Positions 10,086 to 19,399 of a stretch of DNA of 33,557 nucleotides are shown here, piece after piece. This DNA is from Bacteroidia bacterium (GTDB lineage Bacteria; Bacteroidota; Bacteroidia; UBA4408): positions 1-33,557 of the forward strand of contig JACMRI010000052.1 in NCBI GenBank assembly GCA_014376525.1, given 5' to 3'. A model generated the notes under the pieces. The model saw only the letters and a list, made by a program, of their open reading frames with translations, was not told where the DNA came from and searched no databases. Position numbers and translations under genes: made by a program. The number at the start of each line of letters is the position of its first letter. Position 1 is the first letter of the stretch.

Positions 10086-11375
10086 TTATAAACCTAATAA
10101 TACTTCTTGTGGATCTTTAGCACCAAATAATATTCGGGTTGGATTTTCGCACATTTCTTTTACTTTAACCAAAAACCCTACTGACTCTCGTCCGTCTATT
10201 ACCCTGTGGTCGTAGCTAAGGGCCACATACATCATAGGACGTATTTCTACTTTGCCGTTTACTGCTATTGGGCGCTCTACAATGTTGTGCATACCTAATA
10301 TAGCTACTTGTGGCGGATTAATGATAGGTGTACTCATTAACGAACCAAATACACCACCGTTGGTAATGGTAAAAGTTCCGCCTGTCATATCATCTACCGT
10401 AATTTTATTATCACGTGCTTTTAGGGCTAAAGCCTTAATACCCGATTCAATGCCTGCAAGGCTCATCATTTCGGCATTGCGTAATACAGGCACTACCAAA
10501 CCTTTGGGTGCGCTTACTGCTATGCCTATGTCAGCGTATTTATGATATACTATTTCTTCGCCGTCTATCATAGCATTTACAGCAGGAAACAAGCCTAATG
10601 CCTCGGTTACGGCTTTGGTAAAAAAGCTCATGAAACCAAGGTTTGTGCCATGTTTTTCTTTAAACTTATCTTTGTATTTATTACGCAATTCCATTATTGC
10701 GCTCATATCTATTTCGTTAAATGTAGTAAGCATAGCCGTTTCCTGCTTTACGCTAACTAAACGTTGTGCTAATTTTTTGCGTAAAGGGGTCATTTTTACA
10801 CGCTCCGTATTACGCTCGCCCACCCACGTATTAGTGGCTGCTTGCTTATCAAAACCTTTTGCCATAGCGGCTGCTACATCTTGGTTGGTAATGCGCCCAC
10901 CTTTGCCCGAACCACTTACTTGATCAGCATTAATATTGTTTTCGGCCATTGTTTTGGCTGCTGTTGGGCTTGGTGTACCACTAGCATAACTGGTACTTGT
11001 AGGTATTGCTGCTGTAGCTATTGGCACTTGCGCTACTGTAGCTACTGGCACTTGCGCTGCTGTAGCTACTGGCACTTGCGCTGCTGGTACTGCTTTGGTT
11101 TCTGCAATAGGTGTTGCAGTTACTTCTGGTGCTTTTGCATCGGTATCTACTTTACATGCTACGTCGCCTACTTTTACTGTATCGCCTTCGGCAGAAATTA
11201 GCATAACTGTGCCTGCGTGCTCTGCATTAAGCGTAAGAGTAGCTTTGTCGGAATCTACTTCGGCAAGTTCTTGGTCTTTTTGAACGTAATCGCCGTTTTT
11301 AACTAGCCATTTGGCTATTACTACTTCTGTAATAGATTCTCCCGGACTGGGTACTTTTAAATCGATAATAGGCAT
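10086..11375 (-). CDS. odhB: 2-oxoglutarate dehydrogenase complex dihydrolipoyllysine-residue succinyltransferase (E2)
   Basis: 429 aa; lipoyl motif [10 protein letters not shown]3-binding domain, catalytic [16 protein letters not shown]. Confidence 0.95.
   Translation of the reverse strand: MPIIDLKVPSPGESITEVVIAKWLVKNGDYVQKDQELAEVDSDKATLTLNAEHAGTVMLISAEGDTVKVGDVACKVDTDAKAPEVTATPIAETKAVPAAQVPVATAAQVPVATVAQVPIATAAIPTSTSYASGTPSPTAAKTMAENNINADQVSGSGKGGRITNQDVAAAMAKGFDKQAATNTWVGERNTERVKMTPLRKKLAQRLVSVKQETAMLTTFNEIDMSAIMELRNKYKDKFKEKHGTNLGFMSFFTKAVTEALGLFPAVNAMIDGEEIVYHKYADIGIAVSAPKGLVVPVLRNAEMMSLAGIESGIKALALKARDNKITVDDMTGGTFTITNGGVFGSLMSTPIINPPQVAILGMHNIVERPIAVNGKVEIRPMMYVALSYDHRVIDGRESVGFLVKVKEMCENPTRILFGAKDPQEVLLGL
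11017..11088. repeat. Three near-perfect 24-bp tandem repeats encoding the E2 interdomain linker
   Basis: 11017-11040 gctattggcacttgcgctactgta, 11041-11064 gctactggcacttgcgctgctgta, 11065-11088 gctactggcacttgcgctgctggt; encodes an AQVPVATA-type 8-aa unit. Confidence 0.95.
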
Positions 11376-11477
11376 AAGAATAGATTTTTATATTTTACCA
11401 CAAAACTATAAAAAAATGTGGGGTAGTGCAACGCTATTTTTTAGCGTACGCAAAATAAACCCGACTCTAAGTTTTTT

Positions 11478-12227
11478 TTAGACTTTTTTAAGTCTTTTTA
11501 GAAATTTACTCGCATATATAAAATCGTACAACTCATCGTTGGTAGTATCTAACACTTGTTGTTTATGCCCTTCCCACCATACTTGCCCTTCATGTAGGTA
11601 AATAATATTATCTCCAATTTCTATTACGGAGTTCATGTCGTGGGTTATAATTACGGTAGTCATTTTAAACTCTTCGGTAACATTACTTATAAGCTCATCT
11701 ATTACGGTAGACGTATGTGGATCTAGCCCTGAGTTAGGTTCATCACAAAACAAATACTTAGGGTTTACGGCTATGGCACGTGCTATGGCAACACGTTTTT
11801 TCATACCACCACTAATTTCCGACGGATATAGTTTGTTAGCGTTTTCCAAATTAACTTTTTCTAAACAAAAATTAACTCTGTCTTTTATCTCGTTGGGAGT
11901 CATGGTACTAAACATTTGTAGCGGAAAGCGTATGTTTTCTTCTACCGTTTGCGAATCAAACAATGCCGAGCCTTGAAACAACATTCCGAACTCTCTGCTA
12001 AATGTTTTACGTTGTTTGATAGATAGTTCCGAAAAGTTAGTATTGCCATAAAATACAGCTCCACTATCTGGCTCAAGTAGACCTACCATACATTTTAGCA
12101 TTACCGATTTTCCACCGCCACTACCGCCTATTATAAGGTTGCATTTGCCTTCTTCAAGTTTTACGTTTATGTTTTTTAGTACTTGTTTTGTACCAAACGA
12201 TTTGTTTAAGTTACGTAGTTCAATCAT
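11478..12227 (-). CDS. mlaF: ABC transporter ATP-binding protein, MlaF-like
   Basis: 249 aa; Walker A GGSGGGKS, signature SGGMKKR, Walker B YLFCDEPNSGLDP; next to MlaE/MlaD. Confidence 0.9.
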   Translation of the reverse strand: MIELRNLNKSFGTKQVLKNINVKLEEGKCNLIIGGSGGGKSVMLKCMVGLLEPDSGAVFYGNTNFSELSIKQRKTFSREFGMLFQGSALFDSQTVEENIRFPLQMFSTMTPNEIKDRVNFCLEKVNLENANKLYPSEISGGMKKRVAIARAIAVNPKYLFCDEPNSGLDPHTSTVIDELISNVTEEFKMTTVIITHDMNSVIEIGDNIIYLHEGQVWWEGHKQQVLDTTNDELYDFIYASKFLKRLKKV

Positions 12228-12231
12228 TGGT

Positions 12232-12984
12232 TTACACTAATAATAATTGTGTTAGTATATAATTAAAGACCAAAATAAGCACACTAATATATACCACTGC
12301 TTTGGTTGATGACTGCGCTACTTCTACAGCACCACCCTTGGTATAATAACCATAAAATGACGATACTGAAGATATTAAAAATGCAAATATAAACGATTTT
12401 ATTAAGGAATAATACACGTTAAATACCTTAAAATTGTGAGTTATACCATATATGTATTCGTACGAACTTACTGCACCCGATAATACACCAAATATCCAAC
12501 CGCCCAATATTGCTAAAAACATACTTATGGTTATTAAGAAAGGAAACATAATGGTACACGCCAATATTTTGGGTAAAGTCATATATGCTGCTGAGTTCAC
12601 GCCCATTATTTCTAATGCATCCAATTGCTCGGTTACACGCATTGTGCCCATTTCCGAAGCTATGCTTGAACCTACTTTCCCTGCTAATATTAAACTTATA
12701 ATAGTTGGCGAAAGTTCTAGTATAATGGTATCTCGAGAGGCTACACCCACAGCGTATAGAGGTATCCAAGGGCTTTCGAACCCAAAGGCCGATTGTAAAG
12801 TAATAACAGCACCCATAAATATAGAGATAAATGCCACTATGCCTAACGAGCCTATTGCCAAAGAATCTACCTCAATAAAAAACTGACGTTTGTACATACC
12901 CCACTTTTCGGGCTTGCTAAATACACGCTTCATAAATATGCCGTATTTACCAATGTTGTACAAATAATTGCTAATCGTACTCAT
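12232..12984 (-). CDS. mlaE: ABC transporter permease, MlaE family
   Basis: 250 aa; LAGKVGSSIASEMGTMRVTEQLDALEIMGVN is the MlaE signature. Confidence 0.93.
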   Translation of the reverse strand: MSTISNYLYNIGKYGIFMKRVFSKPEKWGMYKRQFFIEVDSLAIGSLGIVAFISIFMGAVITLQSAFGFESPWIPLYAVGVASRDTIILELSPTIISLILAGKVGSSIASEMGTMRVTEQLDALEIMGVNSAAYMTLPKILACTIMFPFLITISMFLAILGGWIFGVLSGAVSSYEYIYGITHNFKVFNVYYSLIKSFIFAFLISSVSSFYGYYTKGGAVEVAQSSTKAVVYISVLILVFNYILTQLLLV

Positions 12985-12989
12985 GCCTA

Positions 12990-13940
12990 TTATTTACTTT
13001 CTTTTTTACCACCAAATATCGAAAAATTTACGTAACGACTTGGGTGCTCTTTAATATCTATGAATAGTTTATCCAAATCTTTGGCCGAAGTATTTAAGTT
13101 GTTGTACAGTGTGTCATCCTTTATTAGCTTGCCTAGTGTGCCTTTGCCCGAATTTATTTGGTTTAATGTTTTGGTTAATTCTGCCAAAGATTTATCTGCA
13201 TTAGCAATAGTAGATTTTAAATTACTTTTAGCCAACGAATCCGTCATTAAAGCTGCATTTTTCATTATAGCTGTAAGATTATCTTGATTGTTGCGCAGAT
13301 TTAACGTAATAGATTCTGCATTAGCAAATATATGATTTAAGCGTGTTTTTTCGGAGGCTAACAAATCGTTTACATCACTTGTGGTTTTACTTAAATTAAT
13401 TAATATTTGTTGCAAACTTGCGCTACCACCGCCATTTAGCACTTTGTTAAGTTGTTGCAGGGTAGAATCTATGCTCGATATTAAGTGCTCTGCTTTTTGT
13501 TTGGTAGGTATTAATTCCTTTGATAATCTATCTACCATTCCATCTTCAGTACCTGTAGCTAGTGTATCGCCGTCTTGCAAATACGTAGCCGACGTGCCAG
13601 GCATTATGCGTATACCTTTGGCGCCCAACAAATCCAAAGATGCCATCAAAGCACGAGAATCATTGGGTATTTTAAACTCTGTATTAGTAAGTATAAACTT
13701 TACAATTACTCTACCCGAGTTATCATCAACAAAATTAATACGTTGTATTTTACCTACATGCATACCATTAATAAGTATTGGGTTACTTTCTAGTAATCCG
13801 TTGGCATCAGGGTATATAGCGTAGTACTCGTCGCTGGTGCTAAACAAATCATAGCCCTTTAAATAATTTAAACCGTATATTCCTAATGCTATGGTGCATA
13901 CTATGAGTACGCCTGTTTTTAACTCTTTGCTAAAATTCAA
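12990..13940 (-). CDS. mlaD: MCE/MlaD family protein
   Basis: 316 aa; N-terminal TM then MCE domain (ANGLLESNPILINGMHVGKIQRI..., DLLGAKGIRIMPG). Confidence 0.9.
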   Translation of the reverse strand: MNFSKELKTGVLIVCTIALGIYGLNYLKGYDLFSTSDEYYAIYPDANGLLESNPILINGMHVGKIQRINFVDDNSGRVIVKFILTNTEFKIPNDSRALMASLDLLGAKGIRIMPGTSATYLQDGDTLATGTEDGMVDRLSKELIPTKQKAEHLISSIDSTLQQLNKVLNGGGSASLQQILINLSKTTSDVNDLLASEKTRLNHIFANAESITLNLRNNQDNLTAIMKNAALMTDSLAKSNLKSTIANADKSLAELTKTLNQINSGKGTLGKLIKDDTLYNNLNTSAKDLDKLFIDIKEHPSRYVNFSIFGGKKESK

Positions 13941-13967
13941 AATATGATAAAGTAAAATGTTTTATAA

Positions 13968-15254
13968 TTAATTCTTCAGCAAATTTAGCATATTTTTGGC
14001 TTCACTCACCGAAATTTTAGTTTTACCTTTGTATGCAGTAATAAATGCGTCTTTAAAGCCCTCGTTTTTAACACTGTCTAAGTTTTTGAGCGCTTCATCG
14101 AGGGTTGAAGCTCGTGTGGTGGTGTATCTAAAAAAACCATCGCTAAAATTTTCTTCAATGGTTTTATTCCCTTTAAATGCAGGGGAGTTTAAGAGTATTT
14201 TTTTATCGGCGCTTACCAACTGTATTTTAAATAATACCGCGTCAGCAACTGTAGTTCCATTTTTCGGATTAACGTATAACTTAGGTTTGGCGGTATCTTT
14301 AGGGTTTGCTAACGCAATAATGGGTTTTGTTATTTTTATTACTTTAATAGTATCGGCAGTTGCTTTTACCACCAGCAGCACATCGTCTTCGTCTTTGCCT
14401 GTAAGTACTGGCTTTTCGTTGCGTTCGGCTTCGGTTAATATTTTGCCCTCTAATTCATATTTGTATTCACGTATGGCTTTAAATATGCTAAATGCCATTT
14501 TTTGTTGTCCACGTGTGCTTGACAAAAACTTTTCCTCTTCGGCATTGGTTAAATAACCCGTTTCTATAAGTACGGCGGGCATGGCGGTTTTCCATAACAC
14601 CAAAAAACCTGCTTGAATTACATCTCTATCATTACGCCCCATACTTTTGGTGTGTGTTTGTACCTTAGATGCAAAATTGATGCTGTTATCCAAATTTACG
14701 TTTTGATGCATACTAAATATTATGCTTGCCTCATCGCTTGATGGATCAAAACCATCGTAATTTTTTTTGTAATCTTTTTCCAACAATATAGATTCGTTTT
14801 CGCGGCGTGCCACTTCCAAATTGCCCTTGCTCTTGTGCAGACCCATTACGTATGTTTCTACGCCAAACTTGGTTTCGTTGCAACGGTCTTTTTTTGTTTT
14901 AGCATCGCGCACACAGGCAGAATTACAGTGAATGCAAATAAACAAATCGGCCTTAATGTCGTTGGCAATATTAGCACGTTCGCCAAGCTCTATAAATTCA
15001 TCGGTCTTACGAGTATATTTTATTTTTACATCAGGTAATTTTTGCTCTATTAATTTACCCACCATAAGAGCTACGCTAAGCGCCACATCTTTTTCGTTGG
15101 CAAACTTACCGTGCGCGCCATTATCTTTACCGCCATGCCCTGCATCTATCACTATTGTTTTGAGCGAGTTTTGCGCCATAAGCATAGCAGGTAGGCATAG
15201 CAGTAGTGCTGTATGTAAGTAATAACGAAAAGTTATAATTAATTTAATTTTCAT
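13968..15254 (-). CDS. N-acetylmuramoyl-L-alanine amidase (amidase_3)
   Basis: 428 aa; signal peptide, VIDAGHGGKDNGAHG, ADLFICIHCNS and ETGYLTNAEEE. Confidence 0.93.
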   Translation of the reverse strand: MKIKLIITFRYYLHTALLLCLPAMLMAQNSLKTIVIDAGHGGKDNGAHGKFANEKDVALSVALMVGKLIEQKLPDVKIKYTRKTDEFIELGERANIANDIKADLFICIHCNSACVRDAKTKKDRCNETKFGVETYVMGLHKSKGNLEVARRENESILLEKDYKKNYDGFDPSSDEASIIFSMHQNVNLDNSINFASKVQTHTKSMGRNDRDVIQAGFLVLWKTAMPAVLIETGYLTNAEEEKFLSSTRGQQKMAFSIFKAIREYKYELEGKILTEAERNEKPVLTGKDEDDVLLVVKATADTIKVIKITKPIIALANPKDTAKPKLYVNPKNGTTVADAVLFKIQLVSADKKILLNSPAFKGNKTIEENFSDGFFRYTTTRASTLDEALKNLDSVKNEGFKDAFITAYKGKTKISVSEAKNMLNLLKN

Positions 15255-15287
15255 TTAGATGTAAAAGTAATCATTTACAACTAAAAA

Positions 15288-15332
15288 CTATGCCGAATAC
15301 ACCCACTTATTATTTGGGTATATTCGGCATAG
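15288..15332 (-). terminator. Rho-independent terminator downstream of the 15357..15827 lipoprotein gene
   Basis: 18-bp stem with one mismatch CTATGCCGAATACACCCA...TGGGTATATTCGGCATAG; minus-strand exit is followed by TTTTT. Confidence 0.8.
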
Positions 15333-15356
15333 ATTTAAAGCAATAAAACCAGATTT

Positions 15357-15827
15357 TTATTGTTTTAATTTACCCAAACGAGTAGTTGCTTTTACAGTAG
15401 TTATTTTATAAATAAAGCCTAAACCGATTGGTCGTTCTACTTTTGTTTCATACTGTGGATAAAAAGCAACATCATAACCCTTGTGGTCTTGCATAATAGT
15501 ATATAGTGCATAATTAGCTGTTCTATCTGTAATGGCTGTTGTTAAGCCTCCAACAATAGGAATACTCACAGCGTTTAAAGCTAAATTTAAAGAATTTCCA
15601 TTATAAGTATCTTTGTTTATATCAGCAGAATTGTTTTTAAATAATCTGTTCCAATCAATACCTAAAATGCGTATCGTTTGTGCTTCAGCAGAATACTGTT
15701 CTGACAACATAAAGTCACTCTTTACCAAATCTACTCTTGTGTTAGGCTCTCTCATTGAGTTGTTCATAGTTGTACAACTTGTTAAAATGCTTGCAAATAA
15801 TGCAACTGACATTACAATTTTTTTCAT
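15357..15827 (-). CDS. Conserved hypothetical lipoprotein
   Basis: 156 aa; signal peptide with lipobox (ASILTSC) and a conserved-looking body (DFMLSEQYSAEAQTIRILGIDWNRLF). Confidence 0.75.
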   Translation of the reverse strand: MKKIVMSVALFASILTSCTTMNNSMREPNTRVDLVKSDFMLSEQYSAEAQTIRILGIDWNRLFKNNSADINKDTYNGNSLNLALNAVSIPIVGGLTTAITDRTANYALYTIMQDHKGYDVAFYPQYETKVERPIGLGFIYKITTVKATTRLGKLKQ

Positions 15828-16017
15828 TTTTTTTTAGTTTAGTTTTTTAATTAATGGTGACCAAATAAAAGTATTTATTTACGTAAAAAAGTATTTTTTT
15901 ACATATTTTTTTATACTCCTATTTTTTAAATCAGTTTACTTTAGTGTTGTTGCTTTTAAAACTAAATACAAGTATTGTTTTTTATAAATAAAAACATACA
16001 CTCATGGTTTATTATTC

Positions 16018-16039
16018 TTTACGAAAATACATTCGTAAA
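16018..16039. repeat. Short inverted repeat in the intergenic region after the photolyase cluster
   Basis: TTTACGAA-aataca-TTCGTAAA: 8-bp perfect arms, 6-nt spacer. Confidence 0.6.
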
Positions 16040-16140
16040 AAAAGAAAAAACACTACATATTAAATAAACGAGCTACTGTTTTACGTTGTAAATATTATTG
16101 CTAGGTTCTTAGTTTTAGCTATAGCTAGTGTTAAAATATG

Positions 16141-16428
16141 CTATTTACTATTATTAAAGTACGTGTTGTAAATCCAATCAATACTCTTAGCTAAATCTAT
16201 GTCTAGTTGTGTAATCTCCTCTTTATCGTGTGTGGTTAAACTAATACTTACTTTATTATAACTATTAGTCCAACTTGGATGATGTTTTAAAGCTTCAGCT
16301 TCAATGGCTATTTTGGTCATAAAGTCAAATGCCATTACAAAGTTAATAAACTTAAAATGTTGTGTAAGGGTATTGTTTTCGATAGTCCAGTTGGGTAATT
16401 CTTTTGTTAGTGTAGTTCTATTTATCAT
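16141..16428 (-). CDS. 4a-hydroxytetrahydrobiopterin (pterin-4a-carbinolamine) dehydratase
   Basis: 95 aa; EALKHHPSWTNSYNKVSISLTTHDKEEITQLDIDLAKSID matches the PCD/DCoH signature. Confidence 0.93.
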   Translation of the reverse strand: MINRTTLTKELPNWTIENNTLTQHFKFINFVMAFDFMTKIAIEAEALKHHPSWTNSYNKVSISLTTHDKEEITQLDIDLAKSIDWIYNTYFNNSK

Positions 16429-16459
16429 GTTTTTTTAATATTAAATTTTTAATTTTGTT

Positions 16460-18007
16460 TTATAGCTCATCAATGTGTTTTAAATAATATTCGGCTTGCT
16501 GTAGTAATGCTGTTTTGGCTTCGGGTTGCATTTTACGCCACACATTATACATCATTCCTATGCGTGGGTTTTTGGCTAACTTAGTTTCGTGCCTATCATA
16601 AAAATTCCAATACAAGCTATTAAACGGGCATGCCTTATCACCTGTTTTTACTGCTTTATTGTAATAACACGTGCCACAGTAGTGACTCATTTTATCTATA
16701 TAAGTAGCCGAACTTACATACGGTTTTGTGCCCACTATACCGCCATCAGCAAATTGGCTCATGCCGCGCGTATTGGTTATTTCTACCCATTGCAAGGCAT
16801 CAATATATATACCCAAATACCATGCATCTACCTCATCGGGGTGCACCCCTGCAAGTAGCGCAAAGTTGCCCGTAATCATAAGGCGTTGTATGTGGTGTGC
16901 ATAGCTATATTTTAACGATTGGTTAATAGCATCTTTAAGGCAATTCATTTTTGTATTACCGGTCCAGTACCAATCGGGTAATTTATCAGTATGTTCAAAA
17001 TAGTTTAATGTGGCATATTCGGGCATTTTAAGCCAATATATACCACGCATATACTCTCTCCAACCTATAATTTGGCGTACAAAACCTTCTAGTTGATTGT
17101 ACTCAATTTCGTTGGGGCGCAACTGCCATTCTTGTATTGCTTTAGTAATAACTTCTTGCGGAGATATTAATTTTACGTTCATAGAAAACGATAAACGAGA
17201 GTGATATAACGACCATTGATTAGGCGCCATAGCGTCTTGAAACGTTCCAAATAATGGCAAACATTCTCTTACAAAAAACTGTAATAACTCTATTGATTGC
17301 GCTCTAGTTACAGGCCATATATAGTTGGCAACATCAATAGTACCAATAGTTTTAACGTTAGTAGCGTGTATAGTAGTTACAATATCAGTTACATCATTAC
17401 TAAAAATTAATGGTTTCGTAGGCACGTGTTTTGGCGGTAGTTTTTTACGGTTTTCGGAATCGTAATTCCATTGCCCTGTAAGAGGGTCTTTACCGTCCAT
17501 TAGCACGTTGTGTTTACGACGCATATTACGATAAAAAGTTTCCATAAGATACATTTTTTTGCCTGCAAACATATCGCCAAGTTCAGTGCGCGTACTCATA
17601 AAATGCTCCGTATCGCATACGGCGTGGGTTATAGCCAGTGTATTGGCAAACGATTTTAAAAGTTGATCTACTCTATACTCATCGGGCAATTGATATTCAA
17701 AATGAGTAAATGTATGCTGTTGTATTAATGCTTCGCAATTTTTATCAAATGCTTGTAAGTTATTTTTATCAGTTAAATTTATGTAAACAACGTTGTGATT
17801 GAGTGCTTTTAACTCTTTGGCAAACGCTCGCATAGCTGCAAAAAAGCCAACTACTTTTTGTATATGATGCTGCGCATAATCGGTTTCGGTTCGCACTTCC
17901 ATTATTGCATAAGTTACACTATTATCAGTACTTTGAAACCACGAATGATTAATATTGAGTTGGTCGCCGAGTATAAGGCGGAGTGTTTTTTTGGTTGTTG
18001 TACTCAT
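16460..18007 (-). CDS. Cryptochrome/photolyase-related protein, Fe-S bacterial (PhrB/(6-4)-photolyase-like) type
   Basis: 515 aa; LRLILGDQLNINHSWF N-terminus, GFVRQIIGWREYMRGIYW, candidate 4Fe-4S ligands NCLKDA and CGTCYYN...CPFN, FYDRHETKLAKNPRIGMMY. Confidence 0.93.
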   Translation of the reverse strand: MSTTTKKTLRLILGDQLNINHSWFQSTDNSVTYAIMEVRTETDYAQHHIQKVVGFFAAMRAFAKELKALNHNVVYINLTDKNNLQAFDKNCEALIQQHTFTHFEYQLPDEYRVDQLLKSFANTLAITHAVCDTEHFMSTRTELGDMFAGKKMYLMETFYRNMRRKHNVLMDGKDPLTGQWNYDSENRKKLPPKHVPTKPLIFSNDVTDIVTTIHATNVKTIGTIDVANYIWPVTRAQSIELLQFFVRECLPLFGTFQDAMAPNQWSLYHSRLSFSMNVKLISPQEVITKAIQEWQLRPNEIEYNQLEGFVRQIIGWREYMRGIYWLKMPEYATLNYFEHTDKLPDWYWTGNTKMNCLKDAINQSLKYSYAHHIQRLMITGNFALLAGVHPDEVDAWYLGIYIDALQWVEITNTRGMSQFADGGIVGTKPYVSSATYIDKMSHYCGTCYYNKAVKTGDKACPFNSLYWNFYDRHETKLAKNPRIGMMYNVWRKMQPEAKTALLQQAEYYLKHIDEL

Positions 18008-18021
18008 GTTTTAAATGTTAA

Positions 18022-18162
18022 TTATTGTTTGTTCATACGACACTTGTCGCTACAGTATTTAACCTCGTCCCAGTTGCGTTCCCATTTTTTGCGCCACGCA
18101 AATGGTTTGTTGCAAGTAGCACATATTTTGCTTGGCAGATTTTGTTTTTTTACACCTTTCAT
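18022..18162 (-). CDS. DUF2256 microprotein (46 aa), absent from the ORF track
   Basis: Own translation: [46 protein letters not shown]; [29 protein letters not shown] is the DUF2256 signature; 6 nt from the DUF2071 stop and 15 nt from the next gene. Confidence 0.92.
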   Translation of the reverse strand: MKGVKKQNLPSKICATCNKPFAWRKKWERNWDEVKYCSDKCRMNKQ

Positions 18163-18167
18163 ATTTA

Positions 18168-18884
18168 TTACATTATTTTGTTACGTTTCCAATTTACACT
18201 AATAGCTGAGCCTTCGGCAATGAATACCGAATTGGGAATAGTATTGGTTAAAAACTCAAATTCGGGACCATACATAGCTTTAAAATCGCATTCAATGTTA
18301 TAATTTACAACTTTATTAACATTCCAACTAGGGTGGTTTATTTTATACTCTTCGGTTACGGTATCGCTTACTTTAGCATAGCCATAATAGTGTTCATATA
18401 TAAACTCTTCATCGCTATTGGCAGTTATTGTAGCACTTTCATTAGTAGCTTCTACGTGTATGGTGTTCCATTTATTATTTACTTGCCACTGATAGGTTAG
18501 CTGTTTATTAACCGCATTACTAGTGTGTGTATGGCGTGTACGCACGCAACTGTAACTTTCGTTGTACAACTTGTTGGCTAACCACGCCACTATTTTGTAA
18601 GGCACAGTTTCATTAATAAAAACAACACCTCGCTTTACTTCATTACCATCTTTTCTGATGACATAAAAACGCAAATTAACTTCTTCAAAAGTTCCCAAAT
18701 AAGGAATAGGGATGTTAAACAATTTACTGTTTTTAAAAATGAAGCCCACCATGCTTACCACTGCCTTGCCATTGCGCATATCTAACTCCACTCCTTTTGG
18801 TAAGTAAGGTTGTAGCAAAGCAGCATCCACCGCATAGTTTACCATTATTATATTTTCCCATTTTGCTTTTAAAAATATAGCCAT
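18168..18884 (-). CDS. DUF2071 family protein (YqjF-like)
   Basis: 238 aa; [40 protein letters not shown]...NLRFYV...RGVVFINE. Confidence 0.88.
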   Translation of the reverse strand: MAIFLKAKWENIIMVNYAVDAALLQPYLPKGVELDMRNGKAVVSMVGFIFKNSKLFNIPIPYLGTFEEVNLRFYVIRKDGNEVKRGVVFINETVPYKIVAWLANKLYNESYSCVRTRHTHTSNAVNKQLTYQWQVNNKWNTIHVEATNESATITANSDEEFIYEHYYGYAKVSDTVTEEYKINHPSWNVNKVVNYNIECDFKAMYGPEFEFLTNTIPNSVFIAEGSAISVNWKRNKIM

Positions 18885-18903
18885 AATTTTAATTGTAGTT
18901 AAG

Positions 18904-19374
18904 TTAATTTAAAAACCATATAGCACCATTAAGCACACTAGCAAAGCTAACCCATAGCAAATACGGCACTTGCAGTAGTGCTGCTGTTTTATTTATTTTA
19001 GTAAAAACAACAATCATAGTAACAATGCTTAGCCAAATAAGTAGTATTTCTATAAAGGCTACACCTACCAAGTGAAATTTAAAAAACAAAAAACTCCAAC
19101 AAAAATTTAGTATTAATTGCACCCCAAATATTAACTGCGCACGTTGCAACCACACGTGTTTTGGAGTTTGTAAAATAATATAAAACGATACGCCCATAAG
19201 TATATATAGGGTTGTCCATACTGGTGCAAATAAATAATTAGGCGGATTAAATGACGGTTTGTTTAACACTACAAACCACGTGGTAACGCTTGTGGAAGTG
19301 GCTATTCCGCTAATAGCGCCAACGGCTAAAGGTATGGCTATGCAAGGAAGTAGTTGTTTAAAATTAAGTTTCAT
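18904..19374 (-). CDS. tspO: TspO/MBR family protein
   Basis: 156 aa; W.V.LNKPSFNPPNYLFAPVWTTLYILMGVSFY, LNFCWSFLFF, YLLWVSFASVLNGAIW. Confidence 0.93.
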   Translation of the reverse strand: MKLNFKQLLPCIAIPLAVGAISGIATSTSVTTWFVVLNKPSFNPPNYLFAPVWTTLYILMGVSFYIILQTPKHVWLQRAQLIFGVQLILNFCWSFLFFKFHLVGVAFIEILLIWLSIVTMIVVFTKINKTAALLQVPYLLWVSFASVLNGAIWFLN

Positions 19375-19399
19375 TAGTGTTGTTTTTTAATGTGTATAA

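Noticed and set aside
10842-11201. 119-aa plus-strand ORF very rich in Cys/Trp/Tyr ([21 protein letters not shown]...)
   Set aside because: Antisense to the odhB linker; composition is a by-product of reading the 24-bp repeats in the opposite strand.
12428-12886. Overlapping ORFs on both strands (12428..12769 -, 12452..12886 +)
   Set aside because: Both lie inside mlaE, which carries the clear family signature.
13381-13824. 147-aa plus-strand ORF, plus nested 13575..13793
   Set aside because: Antisense to mlaD; no motif.
13996-14556. 186-aa plus-strand ORF
   Set aside because: Antisense to the amidase gene; low-complexity Ser/Leu pattern typical of antisense frames.
17858-18303. Plus-strand ORFs 17858..18202 and 18025..18303
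   Set aside because: Antisense to the photolyase/DUF2256/DUF2071 genes; the DUF2256 motif shows the minus strand is coding.
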